Origin: Streptomyces sp. NRRL F-5135
Lineage (GTDB): Bacteria > Actinomycetota > Actinomycetes > Streptomycetales > Streptomycetaceae
Direction: 5' to 3'
DNA length: 64,000 nucleotides
NCBI RefSeq assembly: GCF_000719775.1
Contig: NZ_JOHR01000017.1
Span: forward strand, 121,782 to 185,781
Shown in pieces: positions 1 through 10,582 of this stretch. Numbering within the stretch: position 1 is the stretch's first letter; every line of letters starts with the position of its first letter. The notes under the pieces are model-generated. The model did no database searches. It saw only the letters and a program-made list of their open reading frames with translations, and was not told where the DNA came from. A program made the position numbers and the translations under genes.

Positions 1-454
1 TCGGGTCGCTCGGGTTCTGCACGGCGGGCTGAACCAGGCCGCCGGTGGTGAGCCGGAAGTCGAGCTTCTGCCCGTACGAGAAGTACACCCGGCCCGAGAA
101 CTTCGGCAGGCGGATGGTGAGGGACTGCCCGTTGGCGGGCCCGGCGATCGACGCGTCGGGCGCGGGCGTGGGCGGATTGCCGCCGGCGGGCCAGGGGTGG
201 AACGTGCCGTTCGCGTCGGCCCAGCCCTGTCTTCCCGTCGCGAGATCGGTGCCGAGGTTGTAGAGGTAGACGCGATCGTTGCGGCCGGACTTGTTGGTGA
301 TCGTGATCGGGATGGTCGCGGGCACGGCGGCGGTGTTCCCGGCCTCCGGCGCGGCCTTGCCGGGGGCCGCGGTGGCGGGCCCGGCGGCCACGAGGCCGGT
401 GGTGAGGAGCGCGGCGGCGGTCAGTGAGACCAGCGGTTTGCGTATGGGGGGCAC
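1..454 (-). CDS. Secreted GH64-type beta-1,3-glucanase, N-terminal part
   Basis: The 3' end runs off the window; about 151 codons are visible. It starts at GTG 454 with a GGAGG ribosome site about 8 nt upstream. Residues 1-30 form a Sec-type signal peptide: basic start (MPPIRK), hydrophobic Ala/Leu core, then an ATA-AP cleavage region. The mature part has the run RQGWADANGTFHPWPAGG and the stretch SGRVYFSYGQKLDF, which I recognise from Streptomyces glycoside hydrolase family 64 laminaripentaose-producing beta-1,3-glucanases (thaumatin-like fold). Such enzymes hydrolyse fungal or algal beta-1,3-glucan outside the cell. The catalytic acids lie beyond the window, so activity cannot be judged. 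A perfect palindrome 26 nt upstream (480-499) suggests sugar-responsive LacI-family control. Family call fairly sure. Confidence 0.8.
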   Translation of the reverse strand, partial: MPPIRKPLVSLTAAALLTTGLVAAGPATAAPGKAAPEAGNTAAVPATIPITITNKSGRNDRVYLYNLGTDLATGRQGWADANGTFHPWPAGGNPPTPAPDASIAGPANGQSLTIRLPKFSGRVYFSYGQKLDFRLTTGGLVQPAVQNPSDP

Positions 455-479
455 GGCTCTGCCTCCTGAGGTGTGGGGG

Positions 480-499
480 TTCTGAGAGCGCTCTCAGAA
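480..499. promoter_or_regulatory. Perfect 20-bp palindrome, LacI-family operator candidate
   Basis: TTCTGAGAGCGCTCTCAGAA is a perfect inverted repeat centred between 489 and 490, 26 nt upstream of the glucanase start. Its core TGAGAGCGCTCTCA differs by two symmetric bases from TGGGAGCGCTCCCA, the CebR (LacI-family) operator of Streptomyces cellulose-utilisation genes. LacI-family operators usually have a central CG and this symmetry. The position fits repression of the glucanase gene, relieved by a beta-glucan oligosaccharide. The regulator itself is not in the window. Confidence 0.75.
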
Positions 500-862
500 T
501 CAGGCCGGGAGGAGGATGTGTCAACGAACTGTGCGGTTATGCACACGCGGTGACGGTGTGTCGGGCAGGTGCTGTCGGGCACCGGACGGAGGGACGGTCC
601 CTCGGTGCTCGACGGCCCGCCGCTGTCTCGACGGGGCGCCTCGGCCCGTGCCGCGTGACGTGCCTCGCCGTCCGGGGCGGGGCTCCACCACGTTCCGAGA
701 CGACGCGCACCGCACCACGCCGAGCACCGCCCCACACCCCACACACCGCCCCGCGCACCACATCCCGCGCACTCCGCGGCGCGCACCGCGCCCGGACACC
801 GGCCGGGCTCTCCGCCCGGGCCGCGTGTCCGGGGCCCTCGCGGATGAGGCGAGAATGGGGGC
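500..862. other. Intergenic region between glucanase and dxr, no gene seen
   Basis: These 363 bases separate the divergent glucanase and dxr genes. The dxr-proximal half (about 690-800) is a C-rich, CA-rich stretch with strand-asymmetric composition. Open frames through it lack ribosome sites and family likeness. The dxr promoter must lie here or overlap the operator, but no convincing -35/-10 pair was found. Confidence 0.5.
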
Positions 863-2152
863 ATGAGCGACAGCCCATCCCCTCTCGCCGATCCGCACAC
901 CACCTTCGACCCGGTCGAAGGCCGCCGGGACGTCGTCGTCCTCGGCTCCACCGGCTCCATCGGCACGCAGGCCATCGACCTGGTCCTGCGCAACCCCGAC
1001 CGCTTCCGCGTCACCGCGCTGTCCGCCGCCGGCGGCCGGGTCGACCTGCTCGCCGAGCAGGCCCGGCGGCTGCGGGTGCGCACCGTCGCGGTCGCGCGCG
1101 AGGACGCCGTCCCCGCGCTCCGGGAGGCGCTCGGGGAGCGGTACGGGACGGGCGAACCGCTCCCCGAGATCATCGCCGGTCCCGACGCGGCCACGGACCT
1201 CGCGGCCTCCGACTGTCACACCGTGCTCAACGGCATCACCGGTTCCATCGGCCTCGCCCCGACCCTCGCCGCGCTCACGGCCGGCCGCACGCTCGCGCTC
1301 GCCAACAAGGAGTCGCTGATCGTCGGCGGCCCGCTGGTCACGGCGGTGGCCCGGCCCGGCCAGATCATCCCCGTCGACTCCGAGCACGCCGCCCTCTTCC
1401 AGGCGCTGGCCTCCGGAACCCGGGCCGACGTCCGCAAGCTGGTGGTGACGGCCTCGGGCGGTCCCTTCCGCGGCCGTACGAGGGCCGAACTGGCGCACGT
1501 CACCCCCCAGGACGCCCTCGCCCACCCCACCTGGGCCATGGGCCCGGTGATCACGGTCAATTCCGCGACCCTGGTCAACAAGGGCCTCGAAGTGATCGAG
1601 GCACATCTTCTTTACGACATTCCCTTCGACCGGATTGAGGTGGTCGTCCACCCCCAGTCGTATGTTCACTCGATGGTGGAATTCAGCGACGGCTCGACCC
1701 TGGCCCAGGCGACCCCGCCCGACATGCGCGGGCCGATCGCCATCGGTCTGGGCTGGCCCCAGCGGGTACCCGACGCGGCTCCGGCGTTCGACTGGAGCAA
1801 GGCGTCGAGCTGGGAGTTCTTCCCGCTCGACACCGAGGCGTTCCCCTCCGTGGGTCTCGCCCGCAGGGTGGGCGAACTCGGCGGTACGGCCCCCGCGGTG
1901 TTCAACGCCGCGAACGAGGAGTGCGTCGACGCGTTCCTGGCGGGCCGGCTGCCGTTCAACGGCATCATGGATACGGTCACCGAGGTCGTGGAGGAACACG
2001 GCGGGGAGCACGGCCACCCCCGCGAAGGAACCTCGCTCACGGTGACGGACGTCCTCGAGGCAGAGTCCTGGGCCCGTGCCCGGGCCCGGGAGAAGGCGGC
2101 GACATTGGCAGCGACATCGGGCGAACAGCAGCCGGCGGAGGCTCGCGCATGA
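863..2152 (+). CDS. dxr: 1-deoxy-D-xylulose 5-phosphate reductoisomerase
   Basis: The product converts 1-deoxy-D-xylulose 5-phosphate to 2-C-methyl-D-erythritol 4-phosphate with NADPH, the committed step of the MEP isoprenoid pathway, in the cytoplasm. The 429-residue protein has the Rossmann NADPH motif GSTGSIG at residues 28-34. It also has the conserved [12 protein letters not shown] segment, the metal/substrate motif [11 protein letters not shown] and the motif SYVHSMVEF. The length is slightly above the usual 385-400 because of an N-terminal extension of about 20 residues and an Ala/Glu-rich C-terminal tail. The stop overlaps the rseP start (ATGA, 2149-2152), so translation is probably coupled. 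ispG, a later enzyme of the same pathway, follows rseP. Confidence 0.97.
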   Translation: MSDSPSPLADPHTTFDPVEGRRDVVVLGSTGSIGTQAIDLVLRNPDRFRVTALSAAGGRVDLLAEQARRLRVRTVAVAREDAVPALREALGERYGTGEPLPEIIAGPDAATDLAASDCHTVLNGITGSIGLAPTLAALTAGRTLALANKESLIVGGPLVTAVARPGQIIPVDSEHAALFQALASGTRADVRKLVVTASGGPFRGRTRAELAHVTPQDALAHPTWAMGPVITVNSATLVNKGLEVIEAHLLYDIPFDRIEVVVHPQSYVHSMVEFSDGSTLAQATPPDMRGPIAIGLGWPQRVPDAAPAFDWSKASSWEFFPLDTEAFPSVGLARRVGELGGTAPAVFNAANEECVDAFLAGRLPFNGIMDTVTEVVEEHGGEHGHPREGTSLTVTDVLEAESWARARAREKAATLAATSGEQQPAEARA

Positions 2153-3450
2153 CGATTCTGTTGACGGTCCTCGGCATCCTGGTGTTCATGGCCGGACTGC
2201 TCTTCTCCATCGCCCTGCACGAACTCGGCCATCTCTCCACGGCCAAGATGTTCGGTATCCGGGTGCCTCAGTACATGGTGGGCTTCGGGCCCACCGTCTT
2301 CTCCCGGCGCAAGGGGGAGACGGAGTACGGGATCAAGGCCATTCCGCTCGGCGGCTACATCCGCATGATCGGGATGTTCCCGCCGGGCCCCGACGGCCGG
2401 ATCGAGGCGCGCTCCACCTCGCCGTGGCGCGGAATGATAGAGGACGCGCGCTCCGCGTCCTTCGAGGAGCTGCAACCGGGCGACGAGAACCGCCTGTTCT
2501 ACACGCGCAAGCCCTGGAAGCGCTTGATCGTGATGTTCGCGGGCCCGTTCATGAACCTCGTCCTCGCCGCCGTGATCTTCATCGGCGTGGCGATGAGCTT
2601 CGGCTTCCAGACCCAGACCACCGAAGTGGCCGGTGTGCAGAAGTGCGTGATCGCGCAGAGCGAGAAGCGCGACACCTGCGCCAAGGGCGACCCGGTCTCG
2701 CCCGCCCAGGCGGCCGGGCTCAAGGAGGGCGACAAGATCGTCGCCTTCAACGGCGAGCACGTCGAGGACTGGGCCACGCTCTCCGACCTGATCCGCCGGA
2801 CGATCGGCCCCGCCAGCATCACCGTCGAGCGCGGCGGTACGGAGCGGGTGCTGCACGCCACGCTCGCCACGAACATGGTGGCGAAGAAGGACTCCGACGG
2901 AGAGGTGGTCCCGGACCAGTACGTGCCGGCCGGCTACCTCGGCTTCGCAGCCTCCACGGAGATCGTCCCGCTGTCCTTCGGCCAGTCCGTCGAGCGGATG
3001 GGCACGATGATGGAGGACGGCGTCCACTCGATCATCGCCCTGCCGTCCAAGATCCCCGACCTGTGGAGCGCCGCCTTCGGGGACGGCCCGCGCAAGGACG
3101 ACTCGCCGGTCGGCGTGGTCGGCGCGGCACGGATCGGCGGCGAGGTGATGACGCTGGACATCCCGGCCCAGAACCAGATCGCGATGATGCTGTTCCTGCT
3201 GGCCGGATTCAACCTCTCCCTCTTCCTCTTCAACATGCTGCCGCTGCTGCCGCTGGACGGCGGCCACATGGCGGGCGCGCTCTGGGAGTCCCTGCGGCGT
3301 TCGCTGGCACGCCTGTTCAAGCGGCCCGACCCCGGCCCGTTCGACGTCGCCAAGCTGATGCCGGTCGCCTATGTCGTGGCGGGCATCTTCATCTGCTTCA
3401 CGCTGCTCGTCCTGGTCGCCGACGTCTTCAATCCCGTCAAGATCAGCTGA
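2149..3450 (+). CDS. rseP: Site-2 intramembrane zinc metalloprotease (RseP family)
   Basis: This is a membrane-embedded protease that cleaves transmembrane substrates such as anti-sigma factors or signal-peptide remnants (M50 family). The start at ATG 2149 gives 433 residues. The first helix carries the zinc motif HELGH at residues 24-28. A later segment has [11 protein letters not shown], the M50 LDG motif that supplies the third zinc ligand. A PDZ domain lies between them (region [20 protein letters not shown]). Hydrophobic helices are visible near residues 1-25, 130-150, about 345-365 and the C-terminus. The start overlaps the dxr stop by 4 bases. The dxr-rseP-ispG order is the usual one in actinobacteria. 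The physiological substrate cannot be read from the sequence. Confidence 0.94.
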   Translation: MTILLTVLGILVFMAGLLFSIALHELGHLSTAKMFGIRVPQYMVGFGPTVFSRRKGETEYGIKAIPLGGYIRMIGMFPPGPDGRIEARSTSPWRGMIEDARSASFEELQPGDENRLFYTRKPWKRLIVMFAGPFMNLVLAAVIFIGVAMSFGFQTQTTEVAGVQKCVIAQSEKRDTCAKGDPVSPAQAAGLKEGDKIVAFNGEHVEDWATLSDLIRRTIGPASITVERGGTERVLHATLATNMVAKKDSDGEVVPDQYVPAGYLGFAASTEIVPLSFGQSVERMGTMMEDGVHSIIALPSKIPDLWSAAFGDGPRKDDSPVGVVGAARIGGEVMTLDIPAQNQIAMMLFLLAGFNLSLFLFNMLPLLPLDGGHMAGALWESLRRSLARLFKRPDPGPFDVAKLMPVAYVVAGIFICFTLLVLVADVFNPVKIS

Positions 3451-3501
3451 CCGGGGAGCACGGCGCGGGCCCGGCGTCCGGGCCGGCTTCCCACCCCTCC
3501 G

Positions 3502-3533
3502 CGCGGCCGGACACCGAGGTGTGTCCGGCCGCG
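3502..3533 (+). terminator. Hairpin terminator after rseP
   Basis: A perfect 13-bp stem, CGCGGCCGGACAC paired with 3521-3533, has a 6-nt loop and is followed by TGTTTTC. It sits 51 nt past the rseP stop. It would end the dxr-rseP transcript, so ispG probably has its own promoter in 3534-3650. Confidence 0.8.
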
Positions 3534-3650
3534 TGTTTTCGCGGTGGACCGGGGCCGGGATGTGCTCCCCGGACGGGCGGTGGCGTAATCTCGGGTGACG
3601 GAGCCCGCCGATCTCGGGACCTTGATCCACAGCTTGGGGTTGCACAGCAG

Positions 3651-4805
<1,155 letters not shown>

Positions 4806-4819
4806 ACCGGACAGGACCC

Positions 4820-4842
4820 GGGGGCCGGCCGGACCGGCCCCC
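4820..4842 (+). terminator. GC-rich hairpin after ispG
   Basis: A 9-bp perfect stem (GGGGGCCGG paired with CCGGCCCCC) with a 5-nt loop lies 14 nt after the ispG stop. No T-run follows. This is common for GC-rich actinobacterial terminators, so the call rests on stem strength and position. Confidence 0.6.
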
Positions 4843-4973
4843 GCACCGCGGCGTCCCGCGGCCGTGAACCGGGTACACGGGTCATCGGCAGCGGGACTCC
4901 GCCGGGTGCGGCGGGGGCCCAACACGCCAGGTACAGTGCGGAGAATCAGCAGACCGTATGGTGAGGCCCCCTC

Positions 4974-5819
4974 GTGTTGACGCAGACCACCACTCGGGTC
5001 CTCGAACCCGGCGATCTCGGCGCCGCGCTCGCCGTACTGGAGAGCGAGCCCGTCGCCAACGCCTTCGTGACCTCCCGTGTCCAGGTCGCCGGGCTCGACC
5101 CCTGGCGCCTCGGCGGCGAGATGTGGGGCTGGTACGACGGCGGGCGGCTGCGCTCGCTGTGCTACTCCGGCGCCAACCTCGTCCCCATCTGCGCCACCCC
5201 CGACGCGGTGCGCGGCTTCGCCGAACGGGCCCGCAGGGCGGGCCGCCGCTGCTCCTCGATCGTCGGCCCGGCCGAAGCCACCGCGTATCTGTGGCGTCTG
5301 CTGGAACCGAGTTGGGGCCCCGCCCGCGAGGTCCGCGCCCATCAGCCGCTGATGGTCACCGAACAGGCCCCCGCCACCGTGCGGCCCGACCCCTACGTCC
5401 GCAGGATCCGCAAGGACGAGATGGACGTGATCATGCCCGCCTGTGTGGCCATGTTCACCGAGGAGGTCGGCGTCTCGCCGCTCGCCGGTGACGGGGGACT
5501 GCTCTACCAGGCGCGCGTCGCCGAACTCGTCGGATCCGGGCGGTCGTTCGCCCGCATCGAGAACGGCCGGGTGCTGTTCAAGGCCGAGATCGGCGCGGCC
5601 ACCTCGCACGCGTGCCAGATCCAGGGCGTCTGGGTCGACCCCGAGTACCGCGGTCACGGACTGTCGGCACCGGGCATGGCGGCGGTCATACGCTACGCGC
5701 TGGCCGACGTCGCGCCCGTGGTCAGCCTGTACGTGAACGACTACAACACCCCGGCCAGGGCCGCCTACCGGCGCGTCGGCTTCCGTGAAGTGGGCGCCTT
5801 CATGAGCGTGCTGTTCTGA
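4974..5819 (+). CDS. GNAT acetyltransferase with N-terminal DUF4081-like domain
   Basis: The 281-residue protein has two parts. Residues 1 to about 120 (FVTSRVQVAGLDPWRLGGEMWGW, broken here) resemble the DUF4081 domain found before some actinobacterial GNAT domains. The C-terminal half is a GNAT fold with the acetyl-CoA loop VDPEYRGHGLSAPG near residue 225 and a final beta strand YVNDYNTPARAAYRRVGF, both typical. It should transfer an acetyl group to an unknown amine. The start is GTG 4974; the next codon, TTG 4977, is possible and would remove one residue. A second GNAT gene begins 16 nt downstream, so the two are likely co-transcribed. Substrate unknown. Confidence 0.85.
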   Translation: MLTQTTTRVLEPGDLGAALAVLESEPVANAFVTSRVQVAGLDPWRLGGEMWGWYDGGRLRSLCYSGANLVPICATPDAVRGFAERARRAGRRCSSIVGPAEATAYLWRLLEPSWGPAREVRAHQPLMVTEQAPATVRPDPYVRRIRKDEMDVIMPACVAMFTEEVGVSPLAGDGGLLYQARVAELVGSGRSFARIENGRVLFKAEIGAATSHACQIQGVWVDPEYRGHGLSAPGMAAVIRYALADVAPVVSLYVNDYNTPARAAYRRVGFREVGAFMSVLF

Positions 5820-5835
5820 AAGTAGGGTTCGGCCC

Positions 5836-6405
5836 ATGCCGATCATCCCCGGGGCCGCCCCCCGGACCCCCGACGTCCAGGTAGGGCCGGTCAATCTCGC
5901 CGCACGGGTGAACGAGGCACTCGCCGTGCAGGCCCTCGCGTTCGGGCTCGGCGAGGACGAGATCGAGGTACGGCGCCACATCGTCCTCCGGCACACCATG
6001 TACCCGGGCTGCCGCGCCCTCGCCGCGACCACCGGCACGGGGCGCCTGGTCGGATTCGTCTACGGAATGCCCAACGAACGGTCCCACTGGTGGTCCACGG
6101 TCGTCGAACCGTATCTGCGCGCCACCGGCACCGACGGCTGGCTCGACGACTCCTTCGCGATCACCGAACTGCACGTCCACCCCGAATTCCAGGCCCGGGG
6201 CATCGGCCGCGCCCTGATCACCGCCCTCACGGACGGCGCCGCACAGCCCCGGTCCATCCTGTCCGCGATCGACACGGAGAGCCCGGCCCGCCGACTGTAC
6301 CGCTCGCTCGGGTACGAGGACCTCGCCCGCCAGGTCCACTTCCCGAGCGCGCCCCGGCCGTACGCGGTGATGGGTGCCCCGCTGCCGCTGCGCCGGGCCG
6401 AGTGA
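5836..6405 (+). CDS. GNAT family N-acetyltransferase
   Basis: A 189-residue single-domain GNAT protein. The acetyl-CoA pyrophosphate loop is visible as ELHVHPEFQARGIGRALI around residues 112-130. It is followed by a strand and DTESPARRLYRSLGYED, the typical last helix-turn of the fold. The N-terminal half (VNEALAVQALAFGLGEDE, RHIVLRHTMYPG) is specific to an actinobacterial subgroup I cannot assign to a substrate. It begins 16 nt after the preceding GNAT gene, probably in one operon. The ATG start follows a weak GTAGGG-like ribosome site. Confidence 0.83.
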   Translation: MPIIPGAAPRTPDVQVGPVNLAARVNEALAVQALAFGLGEDEIEVRRHIVLRHTMYPGCRALAATTGTGRLVGFVYGMPNERSHWWSTVVEPYLRATGTDGWLDDSFAITELHVHPEFQARGIGRALITALTDGAAQPRSILSAIDTESPARRLYRSLGYEDLARQVHFPSAPRPYAVMGAPLPLRRAE

Positions 6406-6510
6406 GACGGGGCGGGGGCGACCGGGTCCGGAGCGTTACTGATTTCCGCCTGCCGCCGTGCCCCGGCTAACCTCCAGGGCATCAGCCGCGAGAACGCAGG
6501 AGAGCACCCC

Positions 6511-8205
6511 ATGTCCCAGGTCCAGCGCATGTCCCGTTTGATGGCCAAGACATTGCGCGACAACCCGGCGGACGCCGAGACGCTCAGCCACCAGCTGCTC
6601 GTCCGCGCCGGATACGTCCGCCGCACGTCAGCGGGCATCTGGAGCTGGCTGCCGCTGGGCAAGAAGGTGCTCGACAACATCTCGCGCGTCGTACGCGAGG
6701 AGATGGACGCGATCGGCGCGCAGGAGGTGCTGCTCCCCGCGCTGCTGCCCCGGGAGCCGTACGACGCGAGCGGGCGCTGGGACGAGTACGGCGACCTGCT
6801 GTTCCGCCTGAAGGACCGCAAGGGCGCGGACTACCTCCTGGGCCCGACCCACGAGGAGATCTTCACCCAGGTCGTCAAGGACCAGTGCACGTCCTACAAG
6901 GACCTGCCGGTCATGCTCTACCAGATCCAGACGAAGTACCGCGACGAGGCCCGGCCGCGCTCGGGCGTGCTGCGCGGGCGCGAGTTCCAGATGAAGGACT
7001 CGTACTCCTTCGACACCACGGACGAGGGCCTCGCCGAGTCGTACGCGCTGCACCGCGAGGCGTACCGCAAGATCTTCGCCCGGCTCGGCCTCGACTACCG
7101 CATCGTGTCGGCGGTGTCCGGCGCGATGGGCGGCTCGGCGTCCGAGGAGTTCCTGGCCCCCGCCGCCGCCGGCGAGGACACGTTCGTGGACTGCCCGAAC
7201 TGCGACTACGCGGCCAACACCGAGGCCGTCACCTTCGCCGCGCCGGCGCCCGGGACCACCGAGCACGGACCCGTCGAGGAGCTGGACACCCCCGACACCC
7301 CGACCATCGAGACGCTCGCCGAACACCTCGGCGTGCCGGCCTCCGCGACCCTGAAGAACCTCCTCGTCAAGGTCGACGGCGAGATCGTCGCGGTCGGCGT
7401 GCCCGGCGACCGCGAGGTGGACCTGGGCAAGCTCGGCGAGCACCTGGCGCCCGCGGTGGTCGAGCTGGTCTCGGCGGAGGACTTCGAGGACCGGCCCGAC
7501 CTGGTCCGCGGCTACGTCGGTCCGCAGGGCCTGAAGATCCGCTACATCGCCGACCCGCGGGTCGCGCCCGGCACCGCCTGGATCACCGGCGCGAACAAGC
7601 CCGACACCCACGCGCGCAATGTCGTGTGCGGGCGGGACTTCGAGGTGGACGACTACCTCGACGTCGTCGTGGTCGAGGAGGGCGACCCCTGCCCGGTGTG
7701 CGGTACGGGCCTCAAGCTCGACCGCGCGATCGAGATCGGCCACATCTTCCAGCTCGGCCGCAAGTACGCGGACACCTTCCAGCTGGACGTCCTCGGTCAG
7801 CAGGGCAAGCCGGTGCGGGTGACCATGGGCTCGTACGGCATCGGCGTCTCGCGCGCCGTGGCGGCGCTGGCCGAGCAGACGGCGGACGAGCAGGGCCTGT
7901 GCTGGCCCCAGGAGATCGCCCCGGCGGACGTCCACGTGGTGGCGGCGGGCAAGGCCCTCCAGACCGAGCTGGCCCTGGAGATCTCGGACCAGCTCGCCGC
8001 GGCGGGTCTGCGGGTGCTGGTGGACGAGCGGCAGGGTGTCTCGCCGGGCGTGAAGTTCACCGACGCGGAACTGATCGGTGTGCCGCACATCGTCGTGGCG
8101 GGGCGGCGCGCGGGCGAGGGCGTGGTGGAGCTGAAGGACCGGCGGACGGGGGAGCGGGAGGAACTGCCGGTGGCGGAGGTGGTGTCGCGTCTGACGACGC
8201 GGTAG
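6511..8205 (+). CDS. proS: Prolyl-tRNA synthetase, bacterial type with YbaK insertion
   Basis: ProRS charges tRNA-Pro with proline in the cytoplasm (class II synthetase). The 564-residue length matches the bacterial type. Near residues 140-160 are [20 protein letters not shown] (motif 2 region), and [18 protein letters not shown] is motif 3. Between them, about residues 225-400, is the INS editing domain related to YbaK ([22 protein letters not shown]), which hydrolyses mischarged Ala-tRNA-Pro. The anticodon-binding domain ends the protein. An AGGAGAG ribosome site precedes ATG 6511. It is transcribed away from the minus-strand operon at 8537-10432. Confidence 0.97.
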   Translation: MSQVQRMSRLMAKTLRDNPADAETLSHQLLVRAGYVRRTSAGIWSWLPLGKKVLDNISRVVREEMDAIGAQEVLLPALLPREPYDASGRWDEYGDLLFRLKDRKGADYLLGPTHEEIFTQVVKDQCTSYKDLPVMLYQIQTKYRDEARPRSGVLRGREFQMKDSYSFDTTDEGLAESYALHREAYRKIFARLGLDYRIVSAVSGAMGGSASEEFLAPAAAGEDTFVDCPNCDYAANTEAVTFAAPAPGTTEHGPVEELDTPDTPTIETLAEHLGVPASATLKNLLVKVDGEIVAVGVPGDREVDLGKLGEHLAPAVVELVSAEDFEDRPDLVRGYVGPQGLKIRYIADPRVAPGTAWITGANKPDTHARNVVCGRDFEVDDYLDVVVVEEGDPCPVCGTGLKLDRAIEIGHIFQLGRKYADTFQLDVLGQQGKPVRVTMGSYGIGVSRAVAALAEQTADEQGLCWPQEIAPADVHVVAAGKALQTELALEISDQLAAAGLRVLVDERQGVSPGVKFTDAELIGVPHIVVAGRRAGEGVVELKDRRTGEREELPVAEVVSRLTTR

Positions 8206-8536
8206 CCGTTCTTGCGCGGTGCGGGTCGCCTCCGGCGGGGGGGCGGAGCCGGCCGGTGGGGGCGCCGGGGCCCGGGGCCTCCGGAGGTACATGTCCGGAC
8301 GGCATGATTTACGGCGCCGTGCGGGTGTGTTGTCCGGGTGCGGCCCGGTGTGCGCCACACATCACGCTTCAGTGTCCGGACACGCACCTCCTGCGACCCC
8401 GGCCCCCTCCCGCCGGTGGTCGCCCGCGGGCCGCCGGGTGGTCCCGGTCCGGCCGGTGGGACGCGAGCCCCGGAACGGCCACCGGCGACAACCCGCACAC
8501 GGTCACCGGACCCCACCGACCACGCACCCCGCAGGG
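8206..8536. other. Convergent intergenic gap, no gene or clear terminator seen
   Basis: These 331 bases lie between the converging proS and kinase-like genes. The stretch is very GC-rich with short G and C runs. I found no credible small gene, tRNA or strong terminator stem; transcription from both sides must end here by weaker structures. Confidence 0.45.
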
Positions 8537-9445
8537 TCAGAGCCAGCTCGCGAACTCCAGCAGCACCTCGCCCGCCTGCCGCCGCCCCGCCCGCAGCGCG
8601 CGCATCGCCGATTCCACCGAGCGGTACCGCGTCCAGCCCCGTACCCGCTCGGCGTCCAGGTCCAGGGAGTCCGCCAGCCTGGTGATCCGGCGGCGGGCCG
8701 AGGAGGGGCCCGAGGCGGCGGCGACCAGGTCCTCCGCGCGGTCGCGGGCCAGGCGGGCCAGGTCGTAGGCGCGTTCGCCGACCAGCGGGTCGGGGCCGAC
8801 GGCCAGCCACGGGGCGCGGTCGCCCGCCAGGACCTTGCCCTGGCGGAACGCGCCGTGCAGCAGCAGCGTCTCCGTCGCGGTGGCGCACAGCTCCTCGCGC
8901 GTCTCCAGCGCCGCCGGGACCAGCTGGGCCGCCGACTCGTCCGCCGCCGCGGCGGCCCGCAACTCCGCCGCCTGCCGCGCCGTCCGGTCGGCCACCGTCT
9001 CGAAGCGGTGGCCCTCCGGCGGCTCCACCCACAGCCGCCGCGCCGTCCCCGCCGCCTCCAACAGCGCCTTCGCCTCGGGCAGGGAGCGCAGCGACAGCTC
9101 CGGGTGCAGCCGCTCCAGCAGGAGCGCGTCGTCCGCGGTGCCGGCGGGGTCGAGCAGTTCCTCCGCGCCCCAGCCCTTCCAGTGCGCCAGCGCCGCCCGC
9201 TGGAGTTCGGGCGCCGCGAACGGCGGGGCGATCTTGAGCGTCGCGGGGCTGCCGTCGGGCCTGCGGACGAGCACCATCAGACTGCTCATGCCGCCCGGCG
9301 CCACCACCCGCTCGACCTCCAGCCCGCGCCGGGCCGCCGCCTGGCCGGCCAGCGTGGGCAGCCGACCGATCCACTCGGCCACGGCGCCGTCCCCGTATCT
9401 CTCGCCGAGGGTGTGCGCCAATCGCTGGGGCGGTTCGAAACCCAT
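8537..9445 (-). CDS. Aminoglycoside/hydroxyurea kinase-like protein, predicted pseudokinase
   Basis: The 302-residue protein has the layout of the aminoglycoside 6-phosphotransferase/hydroxyurea kinase family (PF04655): an N-terminal lobe with a possible ATP lysine in PATLKIAPP (K71), a linker, then the catalytic loop region. The key motifs are altered. The family HGDLHxGN catalytic loop reads HGAFRQGK (residues 197-204), losing the catalytic Asp and the Mg-binding Asn. The family DP motif reads VGPDP, losing the Mg-binding Asp at 217. Phosphotransfer is therefore unlikely, and calling it a resistance gene would be unsafe. I chose ATG 9445 because the family begins MGFEPP and an AAAGGGA site precedes it; GTG 9502, overlapping the upstream gene, is an alternative. 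Confidence 0.8.
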   Translation of the reverse strand: MGFEPPQRLAHTLGERYGDGAVAEWIGRLPTLAGQAAARRGLEVERVVAPGGMSSLMVLVRRPDGSPATLKIAPPFAAPELQRAALAHWKGWGAEELLDPAGTADDALLLERLHPELSLRSLPEAKALLEAAGTARRLWVEPPEGHRFETVADRTARQAAELRAAAAADESAAQLVPAALETREELCATATETLLLHGAFRQGKVLAGDRAPWLAVGPDPLVGERAYDLARLARDRAEDLVAAASGPSSARRRITRLADSLDLDAERVRGWTRYRSVESAMRALRAGRRQAGEVLLEFASWL

Positions 9446-9494
9446 ACGCGCGGTGATCCCTTTCCAGATGGTTCGGCGGGCCCTCGGGGCGGGC

Positions 9495-9917
9495 TCACGC
9501 ACGCTCGGCGAGCCCAGGAAAGGCTACGCCGGTGCCGCGCCAGCGCGCCGCGCGGACCGCCGCGTCCCGGAGCGCGCCCGCCGCCTCCCGGCGCAGCGCC
9601 CCCCGCGAGGCCCGCACGAGGTCGGCGTAGACGGCCGCGATCCGGTCCTCCAGCACGGTGGCCAGCCGCACGGCCGAGGCCGAGTCGGGCACCGCGAACG
9701 GCAGGGCGTACGCGGCCTCGGCCGCGCGCGGCTTCCCGCCGAGGTCGTGGACCGTGCGCGCCAGCGCGTCTCGGCGCGCCCGGTGCGCGTCATGGGCGGC
9801 GGCGGCCTCTGCGCGGCGCGCGGCGTCGATCCGGCCGCCGACGACCCCGTATCCGTACACCGCCGCGTGCTCCGCGGCGAGCGCGGCCGTGGCCGCCTGG
9901 AGGGCACCGGTGCTCAA
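9495..9917 (-). CDS. DUF4439 ferritin-like protein
   Basis: A 140-residue, almost entirely helical protein with the actinobacterial DUF4439 pattern: ALxAEHAAVYGYGVVGG at residues 10-27, then AHDAHRARRDAL at about 41-52 and a long Ala-rich C-terminal helix. The Glu/His spacing resembles the ferritin-like four-helix bundle. Whether it binds metal is unknown. Its ATG overlaps the stop of the lipoprotein gene (9914-9917), and its stop lies inside the possible 5' end of the kinase-like gene, so the three form one operon. Confidence 0.8.
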   Translation of the reverse strand: MSTGALQAATAALAAEHAAVYGYGVVGGRIDAARRAEAAAAHDAHRARRDALARTVHDLGGKPRAAEAAYALPFAVPDSASAVRLATVLEDRIAAVYADLVRASRGALRREAAGALRDAAVRAARWRGTGVAFPGLAERA

Positions 9918-10432
9918 CGGCCGAATCCTTCCGTCAGCAGGTACGCGTGGGCGGCGCCGGCGGCCGCCACGGAGGCCAGCAGCCGGGCCAGTTCGGGCGG
10001 CGCGTCCACGAGCGCCGCCGTGTGCCGGTCCGCCGTGTCGCGCTCGGCCGCGGCCAGGGCCCGCAACGCCCGCCCCGGGTCCGCGGCGACGGCGGCGGTG
10101 CCAGCGGTCGCCGAGGGGGACGGGGCCGTCGAGCGCGGCGGCGTCAGCGCGGTCACCTGCCGGGCCACCGCCGTCCGCAGGGGCGTGAGCCGGGCGCGCT
10201 CGCCGGGGTGCCGGGCCAGCACCGCGTCGTACTGACGCAGCAGCTCCCGACTGGTGTTCGCGGAACGTCGGCGCAGTGCCTCCTCGGCCCGCGCGGCCTC
10301 GGCCGTTCCGTCCCGTCCCGATGTGTCGGCGGAGGAACAGGCGGTCAACAGGCCGGCGCCCAGGGCGATGAGCGCCCCTCGGCGGGTGGCCGCCCCGCGT
10401 GATGTCCCCCGTGCCGGCCCCGTGCGCCCCAC
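9914..10432 (-). CDS. Ala-rich lipoprotein of unknown function
   Basis: A 172-residue protein starting at GTG 10432. It has a twin-arginine-containing N-region (ATRRGAL), a hydrophobic core and the lipobox LLTAC, so the mature lipoprotein starts at Cys32 and is anchored outside the membrane. The rest is Ala/Arg-rich and helical, with no motif I recognise. It is first in the operon with the DUF4439 and kinase-like genes, which suggests that a membrane-attached complex is possible but unproven. Confidence 0.75.
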   Translation of the reverse strand: MGRTGPARGTSRGAATRRGALIALGAGLLTACSSADTSGRDGTAEAARAEEALRRRSANTSRELLRQYDAVLARHPGERARLTPLRTAVARQVTALTPPRSTAPSPSATAGTAAVAADPGRALRALAAAERDTADRHTAALVDAPPELARLLASVAAAGAAHAYLLTEGFGR

Positions 10433-10582
10433 GCGTCTCTCCTCAGGGACTAGAGATGATCATCATAGGGAGCGTACCCGCGGTCACTCGAAGGTGGACG
10501 GCAACACCCCTGGGAACCGGATACCCTTTGATCTGACACACGACGATCCCACAACAGCACACGCGGCCGAGGAGTCACCCGG

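Noticed and set aside
8537..9445. Functional aminoglycoside or hydroxyurea resistance gene
   Set aside because: The family resemblance is real, but the catalytic Asp and both Mg-binding residues are missing, so I do not call it resistance.
10455..10464. GATGATCATC palindrome in the rimP divergent region as an operator
   Set aside because: It is only 10 bp and part of a short ATC-rich run, with no known family site matching. A -10-like TATGAT overlaps it on the minus strand, but no -35 is at a suitable distance.
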